Assembly (NCBI GenBank): GCA_035506295.1
Contig: DATJPR010000260.1
Span: 1 to 13,131, forward strand
DNA from: DATJPR01 sp035506295
Lineage (GTDB): Bacteria > Bacteroidota > Ignavibacteria > UBA10030 > UBA6906
Direction of reading: 5' to 3'
Length of the DNA stretch: 13,131 nt
Shown: one piece after another, positions 6,283 through 13,131 of the stretch
Position numbering within the stretch: position 1 is the stretch's first letter
Layout: every line of letters starts with the position of its first letter
Position numbers and translations under genes: made by a program
Notes under the pieces: generated by a model
Database searches by the model: none
What the model was told of the DNA's origin: nothing
Seen by the model: only the letters and a program-made list of their open reading frames with translations

Positions 6283-7245
6283 ATGACACCTACCGATTTT
6301 TCTCGCACCGATTCTCCCGAGCCACACCGCGAACGCACGAAGGCGATTCTCAAGTCCCACCCCGAAGTGCGCGACTTGATGGGGAGAAATCCCTGGTCGT
6401 TCGGACTTATCCTGTTTGTCGTGTGTGTGCAGACGGCGATTGCCGTCCTCCTGTCGACTGCGCCGTGGTGGCTGGCTTTGCTCGCGGCCTATCTGGCAGG
6501 CGCGTTTGCCAACCACAGTCTTTTTGTTCTTATCCATGAATGCGCACACAATCTCATTTTCAAGAAGAGAAGTTCGAACATGCTTGCGGGGATGATTGCC
6601 GACTGCCCGAATGTTGTCCCGAGCTCGGTGTCGTTCCGGAGCTATCACCTCAAGCACCACTCCTTCCAGGGAGTGTACGAACTTGACGCAGACCTCGCAA
6701 GCCGATGGGAAGCAAAGCTGATCGGTTCCTCGTTCGTCGGCAAGGCGCTCTGGTTGCTTTTCTTTCCGGTCTTCCAGGCGCTGCGGCCACCCAGATTGAA
6801 AGAAGTGAAGTTCTTCAACCTCTGGACGCTCGTCAATTGGTGTGTGGTGTTCGGCTATGACGTCGTGTTGATTGTCTTCGCCGGCCCCGTGTCGTTTCTC
6901 TATGTCGCCGCGTCCTTTTTCTTTTCCATCGGCTTGCATCCACTCGGCGCCCGCTGGATTCAGGAACACTATCTGACCGCTCCGCCCCAGGAAACGTACA
7001 GCTACTACGGCCCGCTGAACACCGTCGCGCTCAATGTGGGGTATCATAACGAACATCACGACATCCCTTCCATCTCCTGGAATCGCCTCCCTCTGCTGAA
7101 CAAGGAAGCGAAAGAGTTCTACTCAGGCCTGATCTCCCACACGTCCTGGAGCCGGCTTCTGTGGAGGTTCCTCAGCGACGGAAGCTTGTCGCTCTTCTCC
7201 AGAATGGTTCGTACGAACAGAGGAGGGATCGCCGTAACGGAGTGA
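6283..7245 (+). CDS. Sphingolipid (dihydroceramide) delta-4 desaturase-like membrane fatty-acid desaturase
   Basis: 320 residues, the length of animal DEGS-type dihydroceramide desaturases. The three histidine boxes that bind the di-iron centre are present: HECAH (85-89), HLKHH (122-126) and HNEHHD (255-260). Further matches to DEGS1, from memory, are the N-terminal RTKAILKSHPEVRDLMG, the NHS just before box 1, PSSVSFRSYHLKHH, GLHPLGARWIQEHY and ETYSYYGPLN before box 3. Hydrophobic segments lie around 45-60, 65-82, 160-175 and 185-215. The expected reaction is O2-dependent desaturation or hydroxylation of a long-chain base or acyl chain in the membrane. The ATG at 6283 is preceded by a weak AGGA (6272-6275); an in-frame GTG at 6262 lies inside the repeat cluster and is rejected. 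No sphingolipid synthesis genes are in the window, so the lipid substrate is inferred. Confidence 0.85.
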   Translation: MTPTDFSRTDSPEPHRERTKAILKSHPEVRDLMGRNPWSFGLILFVVCVQTAIAVLLSTAPWWLALLAAYLAGAFANHSLFVLIHECAHNLIFKKRSSNMLAGMIADCPNVVPSSVSFRSYHLKHHSFQGVYELDADLASRWEAKLIGSSFVGKALWLLFFPVFQALRPPRLKEVKFFNLWTLVNWCVVFGYDVVLIVFAGPVSFLYVAASFFFSIGLHPLGARWIQEHYLTAPPQETYSYYGPLNTVALNVGYHNEHHDIPSISWNRLPLLNKEAKEFYSGLISHTSWSRLLWRFLSDGSLSLFSRMVRTNRGGIAVTE

Positions 7246-7342
7246 TCTGATCGACGGCTGAATACTGTTTCAGAAGCGGAACCGGTGATTCCTTCGCGGT
7301 TGTTCCTAGAGTTACAGGATCCATATATGAGGCAGGAGTATT

Positions 7343-7852
7343 GTGAAGAACCTTTACAGCTTCTTCGAGCAGGACCACCGACGTCTGGAAGACCTTTTCA
7401 AGCGCGCTACCGCCGATCCCGGGAAGATTGATATGGAGGCGTACGGGGAGTTCCGGAAGGGGATACTCCGGCATATCGCGATGGAAGAGAAGTTCGTCTT
7501 CCCCGCGATACTGTCAAGTCGCGGAGGGATCCCTCTTCACATCACGCGGCAGCTGCGATTCGAGCATGGCGCCATTGCTTCGTTACTGGTGCCTCCGCCG
7601 GGGAAAGGGATTGTCGAAACGTTGCGGAAGGTGATGGCGCATCATCACCAGCTGGAAGAGGGGACAGGGGGGCTCTACGAATCGTGCGAGCGGTATGCCG
7701 AGGCTGAAGCGGCGAGCGTGCTCGAAAAATCCCAGGGACTCCCTGAAGTCCCGGTTCTGCCTCACAACCCCGCCCCGATCGCGTACGAAGCGGCCGTGAG
7801 AACTCTCGCTCGCGCAGGCTACGTCGTGACCGAGAGCGAACTCCGTTCATAG
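7343..7852 (+). CDS. Hemerythrin-like (HHE) domain protein
   Basis: 169 residues, cytoplasmic (no signal peptide or membrane helix). The helical-bundle iron ligands of the hemerythrin/HHE domain can be seen in order: H12 (QDHRRLE), H44 and E48 (LRHIAMEEKFVFP), H75 (RFEHGAI), then H100-H102 and E105/E106 (AHHHQLEE). The final 40 residues are a proline-rich tail plus a short helix that is not part of the usual fold. Members bind a di-iron centre and are linked to oxygen or NO handling and iron homeostasis; nothing here separates these. The start is GTG at 7343 with AGGAG (7334-7338) 4 bases upstream. The desaturase just upstream uses O2 and di-iron, so oxygen or iron handling would fit, but the 97-base gap makes co-transcription uncertain. 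Confidence 0.82.
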   Translation: MKNLYSFFEQDHRRLEDLFKRATADPGKIDMEAYGEFRKGILRHIAMEEKFVFPAILSSRGGIPLHITRQLRFEHGAIASLLVPPPGKGIVETLRKVMAHHHQLEEGTGGLYESCERYAEAEAASVLEKSQGLPEVPVLPHNPAPIAYEAAVRTLARAGYVVTESELRS

Positions 7853-7872
7853 GAATGCAAAGGCGGCATTCC
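7852..7872. terminator. Hairpin between convergent genes, weak bidirectional terminator candidate
   Basis: GGAATGC (7852-7858) and GCATTCC (7866-7872) form a perfect 7-bp stem with a 7-base loop in the 30-base gap between the hemerythrin-like gene and the giant minus-strand gene. Neither side carries a T-run, so its strength as an intrinsic terminator is doubtful. Confidence 0.35.
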
Positions 7873-7882
7873 ACTCCCGCAC

Positions 7883-10800
7883 CTATCCGTTCTCTCCCGC
7901 CAATCGGGCAATCTGCAGAATATAGAAACGCAGTTCCTCCTGTTGCCGCTCCGAAAGTGCTTGTTCCTCGATCCTGAGAATCCGCTCGACTTCATGCAGA
8001 GCCCGGACGACCGTTGTCGGTACCTCGATTTGCTGGTGGCTGAGCTCCGTGAGGAATTCGAGCGCCGCGCTCAGGAATTCCTGCATGGAATCGTCGGGCT
8101 GACCGATAAGGGAGGCCCGGACCTTCTTCGGCAGCCGGGAAGTGAAAGCAGACGTGGACTTTGACCCCGCAGGGGACAGGGAGAACAGTGCAAGCGCCAG
8201 TTCGATGAACCCTTGCACGCGAGCATACACCGGGGTATGCAGCAGCGTCCACGCCTTCGAGCGCCAGCTCCTGATGGCGGCAGGGACTGCGAGGAGCGAT
8301 CGCATTTCGCCGAGCCATTCCTCGTCTATGCGTCCCCCGATGCGAACCCCGAGTGAGTCGATCTCGGTATTGAAAATGTCGGGTTGGAGAAGCACGGCCA
8401 GATCGGGACGCATCGTTGGCAGCAGGTCGGGGAGGAACGTATCTCCCTCGAAGAAATCGGCAACGTTGAGCCCGTGGCGCCGAACGAGTTCCTTTTTCAA
8501 TTGACCGAGAAACTCTGGCATTGCGTCCACGTCCTCCCGAAGTGCGGAGAGAGCGGAGTTCCCGGCGGGGAACGCGAATTCCATCGATCGTAGATGCGGC
8601 AACTCAGGGTCGTGGTAGAGCCGGAGCGTGTGCAGAATTTCATAAACCGGAAGCTCGGGAAACACCCGGTCGGCGAGAAGGGAAGCACCCGTGCCTTCAC
8701 GGAATTGCTTCGATGCAAAAAGATGGAGGGCACGGAAGAGCCCGGTGGTGAGTTGATTGATCCCGAGGACCGCCGTCTGGGCCTGGTTGTGGGCGATCGC
8801 CCGGAGCAGGCTCCCGTATTTCGACAGCGGAATCGTCCCGGCGATTCGCTCGAGAATTTGTCGGCCTTCGCCTTCCCCGACATTCCGCCCCGGCCTCACC
8901 GTGGGCCGGTCCCTCAAGGGCGGCGTCGTCCTCGCGATAAAATACGAGATGAGATGAATGCCCGCCACGTCTTCGGGCTTCCCATAGACGATGTGCCGGA
9001 AATTTTCCGTCGTCAACTTGGTGAACTCGTCGAACACCGTGTCCCTTCGCCCGAGGGTCAGGCGCTCAAGGTCCTGCTGACCTCGGGTCGAGAATTGCAG
9101 GCGGGTATCGACCAGCGGTTCGGTTGCGCGTTTCAGCTCACGCTCATAGAACCGTTGGGCTTCATGCACGTGAAGGAGAAGGTTTGCATAGCTGTGAACA
9201 GGCATATACCGCAGCTGCTCGGAGATATTGCTCTGGAATGTCCGCAGGTCGCCTGACGCAAACACGCCCATGAGCGGCGTTGTAGCGTACTCGGCGCTCT
9301 TCTTGGCTGCGGCGGGGAGGGAGGCCGCAAGCCGGCGAATATTTCCATCCGAGAGGGTGAATGCCGGGAGCCCGGAGACAGGAGCGTAGTATCCACCCTG
9401 ACGCTGCATCGGTTCGCCGCTGCCCATCTTGATCCTCACAGAACCGACAAGGTCGCGCTCCGCAAGCCATGAAACGATGGCGAGTTTTGCTTCGCGGAAA
9501 AGTTGAGCGCCGGTGGTTTGTCCTGTTTGCTGGCTGAGATCGGAGCCCGCAATGAAGATTTCTGCGACGATCTCGGAGAACCGCGAACGTGCATCCTGAT
9601 CCAGGCGCCTGCTCTGCACGGCGTATTCCCAGACTTTCCCCAGGTACTCCGTCGCCTTGTTGACCGTTTCCATCTCCTCGAAAAGGGGGATGAGCCATAC
9701 CGGCGCGACATCGGAGTTGCCCGCCCTGCGAAGAGCGCTTCCCCTGCTCGCCCGAAGTTTGCGGTCGAGCGAGATGAGCGTGTCGGCCGATGTCGCCATG
9801 CTGACCTGGAGTGCGAGGAGCATGCCGGGGTTACCGCAGCTGCCCGAGATCTCGTTGATCTCCGTGATATTGTGGACAGTGGTATCGACGGCGAATTGGT
9901 CCTGCGAGGAAAGCAACTTCTGGTGGATCCGGGGCGTGATGACGATCCGCTTGAGCAAATCACGATACGAAGCCGCGCTCATCGCGAACCGCAGAGAGTG
10001 CAGATTCCCTGTAATAGAGGGGATGGCCGCGTGCAGCGTTTTGCGAAGGAGTTTGTTGAGGGAAAAGTAATAGACAAGCCCCTCCTTGCGCCGTTGGCGT
10101 AGGTTCACCATTCTCCGTTCAAGACGATCGTTGTGCTGCCAGAGCGACCGGAGCGGATCGCTTGCCAGGTGGAGGTGCATGCCGAGCTTCCGGATCGGTC
10201 CTGCGGTCATCTGCACAGGGAGAATTCCGCGGTAACGCTTTTCGAGCTGGTTCGTCAGCGCCGTGATCTCGTCCATCAGCCGCCTGAAGCCTGCCATGTT
10301 CTGCACGAGGCTCGCGAGCTCGATCCTCAGTCCGCGTTCGACAGGGAGTGACGGCTCCAGCGCAAGGAGCATGTTCAAGAGCGCTGCCATCTGGCGCACG
10401 TTTTCGAGCACGACTGCAGCAACGAGCTGATGGCCCTGTCCGGATGGCCGCGTGCTTCCGTCCCAATCGCCCCAGTAGGATATGAATGGCTCGTAGTCGC
10501 TCTCGCCGTCCAGGAGATCCTCCGCCGCGAGCAGGGCCTTGAGGTCCAGGACGATTTCTTCTCCCTCCTCTCGCGAAGTGATCGCGACGTTCAACCCCGC
10601 GTATTCCTCAATGAGCGCACCGGCGAGGGGGCGCGAGCCCGGACGAAAGTCATTTGTGATGTCGACAAGCTCGTCGATGACTCCTTCCCACAACGCCTCT
10701 GCCTTCAACGAATACATTTGCGTCGGATGAACGGTCCGATCATAGAGGCGGCGGCGGAATTTCTCCTGCCGGCTCTGGAGGTTGTCCTTGTAGAATTCCT

Positions 10801-13131
10801 CTTCGAGTCTGCGCGCCAGCGACTTGCCATCATCTCTGTCGGCATCCGCGATCAGGTGCCGCATCCGAAGAGCCCGGTCTCGCGTTCGCTGCCGGTACTC
10901 GTCGATCCGCCTGTCGATATACTCGAGGATCTCGCCGGCTGGCGCCCCCTCGGAAGAGAGCGGGAAGGGAACGATCCGGTTGCGGCCTTCGACCATCATG
11001 GCGTTCGCCTGATCCCGGACTCCTCGTGCCAGCTGCTCGAACCGATCAAGCACCATCTGGTGATCGTAGCGTGCAATAGGCGGCGAAGGACGCACCGGAA
11101 GCGTCCGTCGATTGTACCTCGATTCCTCCTCTGCCATCATGCGGTTCAAATCGATCACGACTCTGCGCGTCTTGATCGCGAGCTGTCCGGCGCCGTCGGT
11201 CCCTCCGAGCGTGAGGCGGAACGCTTTTCTGCCCGTCTCAAATCCTTTTTCCGTCCGCGCAAATGCGGAAAGCGGAAGCAAGCCGATCCCGCGCCGCGCA
11301 AGTCCCGAGGACAACCAGTCCAGCGACACGCCGAACGGAAGACGCTCGATGCGCATCAGGGGATACATGCTGCCCGTCGGGCGGCGGACACTGATGGCAA
11401 AGCGATTACGTTCGACGGGCACTGCGGCGACGGCTTCTTCGATGGCAGTCATTCGCTCTTCGAACACCCGGTTGCGCAACGTCCAGTAGGCGTCGAGATC
11501 GTGCCTGTCGCTCCGGTAGAAGAGATAGGACAAGAACATCGCGCCGACGTTGGGGGCGACGGTCTGGTTCACCGCTGTGAATCGTTCGCGCAACACCCGG
11601 TCCCGGATCTCCACGACGGCAAGGCGCGAGCCCGCAAGGCTGTCGGTCTTCGAGACCGATTGAATCACGACCAGGCGGTCAGCGTCCCTCTGCGTGAGAT
11701 ATCCATCCCGGACGAGCGCATACGCGATCTGGCGGAGAGTGGGCGGGCCCTGCAGCGAGTTGCGTGGTCCGACGTCCTGGTACGCGAGATCATCCAGCAC
11801 ATAGATCCCGTGCTCCAGCGTCCACTGAAGAAGCCTGCGGACATCCTCGGAGCGGAACGCCTGCCCGGTCGCATTGTGCGGGTTGTTCAACGCAAGCGCG
11901 CCATGCTCGGTCCAGGCCGGATCGCGGTCGATATTGTGCGCGAGCTCCGCAAGGATGGCGTCGACGTCCAGCTGGAGGTCTTCCGTCAACGGGACCGCGG
12001 TCACACGCGGGAAGCAATGCTCGTATGTCCAGCTCAGGTCGGGCGTAACAACGTCCGTGATCCCACAATGGAAACCTATCAGCCCAAGCGCCGTCCGGGA
12101 GGAGCCGCTGGCAACGGCGCAAGCGGACGGGTCATACTCCGGGCGATGTTGAAGAAACGCGCCAAGAAATGACGAACGCAAAGCTTCCTGCCACTCTGGC
12201 GTTTGCCCTTCCGCAAGAAACTGATCGTAGAGCTCTCCGTAATCGAGTTCGGCGAAGAGATCGGCGGGAGGTGATCGCCTTGCAATTTTCCGGAGTGCTT
12301 TGGCGGCGATGTCGCCGGCACGATCGGTCATGCGGCTCATGTAGGCCGTTGCCGTTTTTTCGACTCGCTGCGCCGAATCTGCGACCAGATCTTCAAGGAC
12401 CGTCGCATAGCCGTTCGTGCTCCACTGGTGCGGGAGGACAACCATCGGTCCGGTCACCGATCGGTGTTCCACAGCGTGTCCCATGTCGGGCGAACTCGGC
12501 TCTGTCTGAAGAATGGCGGCGAGGTGCTCCACCTCGGGAGCAGAAGGAGTGCCTTTGAGCTGGAAGTGCGATACTTCGATGGCCGCCACATATTCCGGGG
12601 CACCCGCCACAAACACGGTGGGGAGTGAAGCCAGTGTTGGCCTGAGAACGCCCGGAGTCAAAAAGCGGAGCACGCGCCTGCTCAGGCGCGCTTCCCGTGC
12701 CATGGAGGCTCCGTTTGGTGCGTCGTTGGCCTCGACGATGAACAGCGGCGTGTCTGTTGCGCGTTGGCGCAAATGTCGTCGGGTTTCTTCCTGGACCATC
12801 GCACCCAGAACGAGGAACGTCGGCCGCGCGTCCTGCCGGAGAAGGATCTCGTCAATTGCGGCTAGGGCGTCAGCCTCGGACAGGGGGAGATCCGTCAGCT
12901 GAAGCCCATCAAACGTTCGAAGATGTTCGGGCAGGGAAAGACGATAGAGAAGGATCCGCGCGGGGAGAGCCAGGAGCGATCCGGTCAGCGCGTGGAAGAA
13001 CACCCTGAAGGTTTCGATGAGGCCGCCCGTACACAGGACAAGTTCCCGGCGACCGGTCTTCTCCCCCAGATCGTACGCCAGGGGTTCGGGCTGATCTTTT
13101 TCAAGCCAGTTGCTGAACGATCGGATGAGTC
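7883..13131 (-). CDS. Giant aminotransferase / PEP carboxylase-like fusion protein, 5' end outside window
   Basis: The frame is open from the right edge to TAG at 7883-7885: at least 1748 residues, with the start beyond 13131. Residues are counted here from the first codon at 13129. Residues ~20-235 look like a degenerate aminotransferase-like fold (VLCTGG near the start, no catalytic Lys seen). Residues ~300-665 are a class I (fold type I) PLP aminotransferase with every key residue: N419 in NPHNATG, D447 and Y450 in DDLAY, Schiff-base K494 in SVSKTD, R502 in LAGSRLA, and R638 in FRLTLGG. From ~690 to the end, PEP carboxylase motifs appear in family order: VHPTQ (H801, catalytic His), YWGDWDG (885-891, for GGDRDG), IRKLGMHLHL..DPLR (979-994, for FGL..LDIR), PLFE (1148-1151, metal-binding Glu), GSDLSQQTG (D1197, metal-binding Asp) and MGSGEPMQRQGG (R1243, for the GRGG..RGG loop). 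The Lys of SD..KD is Q1200. Expected if active: PEP + bicarbonate to oxaloacetate, then transamination to aspartate. The aminotransferase call is firm; the carboxylase call rests on motif order, not on a search. A GTG at 13003 is the first in-frame start candidate I noted but lies inside the fold, so the true start is upstream. Confidence 0.8.
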   Translation of the reverse strand, partial: LIRSFSNWLEKDQPEPLAYDLGEKTGRRELVLCTGGLIETFRVFFHALTGSLLALPARILLYRLSLPEHLRTFDGLQLTDLPLSEADALAAIDEILLRQDARPTFLVLGAMVQEETRRHLRQRATDTPLFIVEANDAPNGASMAREARLSRRVLRFLTPGVLRPTLASLPTVFVAGAPEYVAAIEVSHFQLKGTPSAPEVEHLAAILQTEPSSPDMGHAVEHRSVTGPMVVLPHQWSTNGYATVLEDLVADSAQRVEKTATAYMSRMTDRAGDIAAKALRKIARRSPPADLFAELDYGELYDQFLAEGQTPEWQEALRSSFLGAFLQHRPEYDPSACAVASGSSRTALGLIGFHCGITDVVTPDLSWTYEHCFPRVTAVPLTEDLQLDVDAILAELAHNIDRDPAWTEHGALALNNPHNATGQAFRSEDVRRLLQWTLEHGIYVLDDLAYQDVGPRNSLQGPPTLRQIAYALVRDGYLTQRDADRLVVIQSVSKTDSLAGSRLAVVEIRDRVLRERFTAVNQTVAPNVGAMFLSYLFYRSDRHDLDAYWTLRNRVFEERMTAIEEAVAAVPVERNRFAISVRRPTGSMYPLMRIERLPFGVSLDWLSSGLARRGIGLLPLSAFARTEKGFETGRKAFRLTLGGTDGAGQLAIKTRRVVIDLNRMMAEEESRYNRRTLPVRPSPPIARYDHQMVLDRFEQLARGVRDQANAMMVEGRNRIVPFPLSSEGAPAGEILEYIDRRIDEYRQRTRDRALRMRHLIADADRDDGKSLARRLEEEFYKDNLQSRQEKFRRRLYDRTVHPTQMYSLKAEALWEGVIDELVDITNDFRPGSRPLAGALIEEYAGLNVAITSREEGEEIVLDLKALLAAEDLLDGESDYEPFISYWGDWDGSTRPSGQGHQLVAAVVLENVRQMAALLNMLLALEPSLPVERGLRIELASLVQNMAGFRRLMDEITALTNQLEKRYRGILPVQMTAGPIRKLGMHLHLASDPLRSLWQHNDRLERRMVNLRQRRKEGLVYYFSLNKLLRKTLHAAIPSITGNLHSLRFAMSAASYRDLLKRIVITPRIHQKLLSSQDQFAVDTTVHNITEINEISGSCGNPGMLLALQVSMATSADTLISLDRKLRASRGSALRRAGNSDVAPVWLIPLFEEMETVNKATEYLGKVWEYAVQSRRLDQDARSRFSEIVAEIFIAGSDLSQQTGQTTGAQLFREAKLAIVSWLAERDLVGSVRIKMGSGEPMQRQGGYYAPVSGLPAFTLSDGNIRRLAASLPAAAKKSAEYATTPLMGVFASGDLRTFQSNISEQLRYMPVHSYANLLLHVHEAQRFYERELKRATEPLVDTRLQFSTRGQQDLERLTLGRRDTVFDEFTKLTTENFRHIVYGKPEDVAGIHLISYFIARTTPPLRDRPTVRPGRNVGEGEGRQILERIAGTIPLSKYGSLLRAIAHNQAQTAVLGINQLTTGLFRALHLFASKQFREGTGASLLADRVFPELPVYEILHTLRLYHDPELPHLRSMEFAFPAGNSALSALREDVDAMPEFLGQLKKELVRRHGLNVADFFEGDTFLPDLLPTMRPDLAVLLQPDIFNTEIDSLGVRIGGRIDEEWLGEMRSLLAVPAAIRSWRSKAWTLLHTPVYARVQGFIELALALFSLSPAGSKSTSAFTSRLPKKVRASLIGQPDDSMQEFLSAALEFLTELSHQQIEVPTTVVRALHEVERILRIEEQALSERQQEELRFYILQIARLAGENG

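Noticed and set aside
6151..7059. A 302-codon open frame on the - strand opposite the desaturase
   Set aside because: The + strand carries three intact histidine boxes and DEGS-like motifs; the antisense translation shows only low-complexity charged sequence.
7300..7329. TTGTTC and TATATG as a promoter for the hemerythrin-like gene
   Set aside because: The boxes are weak with an 18-base spacer, and the predicted start would fall at the Shine-Dalgarno, leaving almost no leader.
10430..12172. A 580-codon open frame on the + strand opposite the giant gene
   Set aside because: It lies wholly antisense to a frame with recognisable aminotransferase and carboxylase motifs, its translation is rich in Arg, Pro and Asp with no domain or signal, and such long mirror frames are common in GC-rich genes.
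1..13131. tRNA, rRNA, CRISPR arrays, insertion sequences or transposase genes
   Set aside because: I looked for regularly spaced direct repeats, terminal inverted repeats around a transposase-like frame, and cloverleaf or rRNA sequence, and saw none.

Overview
The window is about 13 kb of GC-rich, gene-dense bacterial DNA. Two features point to the Bacteroidota/Chlorobiota/Ignavibacteriota (FCB) group: a secreted protein with a type IX secretion (T9SS) C-terminal sorting domain, and that group's characteristic NPFNP tail motif. The high GC, octaheme cytochrome and sphingolipid-type desaturase would suit an Ignavibacteria-like or deep Bacteroidota lineage. I cannot fix the taxon from sequence reading alone.

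Left part (1-3365, + strand): a tightly packed sulfur/respiration operon. It holds the C-terminus of an octaheme tetrathionate-reductase-type cytochrome c, a membrane cytochrome b, two YeeE/YedE-type sulfur transport proteins (the second fused to a rhodanese-like domain that has lost its catalytic cysteine), and a small Spy/CpxP-like exported protein. The first three genes are linked by ATGA start/stop overlaps. A strong 11-bp hairpin plus T-tract at 3323-3365 ends the unit.

Middle part (3346-4422, - strand): metA, homoserine O-acyltransferase, predicted from its active site to use acetyl-CoA. Its leader holds a convincing SAM-II riboswitch with a recognisable promoter, aptamer pseudoknot, antiterminator and terminator, so methionine synthesis should be switched off by S-adenosylmethionine at the level of transcription.

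Right of that (+ strand): a secreted Asp-box (BNR-like) protein with a T9SS tail that carries a small in-frame repeat, a dihydroceramide/sphingolipid desaturase homologue, and a hemerythrin-like protein. GTCGAC-rich short repeats lie between the first two.

Right 5.2 kb (- strand): one giant open reading frame of at least 1748 codons, running off the right edge. Read by motif, it is a class I aminotransferase with a complete set of catalytic residues, preceded by what may be a degenerate second aminotransferase-like domain and followed by about 1050 residues that keep the ordered motifs of phosphoenolpyruvate carboxylase (HPTQ, GDWDG, an FGL..LDIR-like segment, PLFE, SD...G and a Gly/Arg loop), with several catalytic residues changed. 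This is the most novel item: a candidate one-polypeptide PEP to oxaloacetate to aspartate enzyme, or a repurposed derivative of one.
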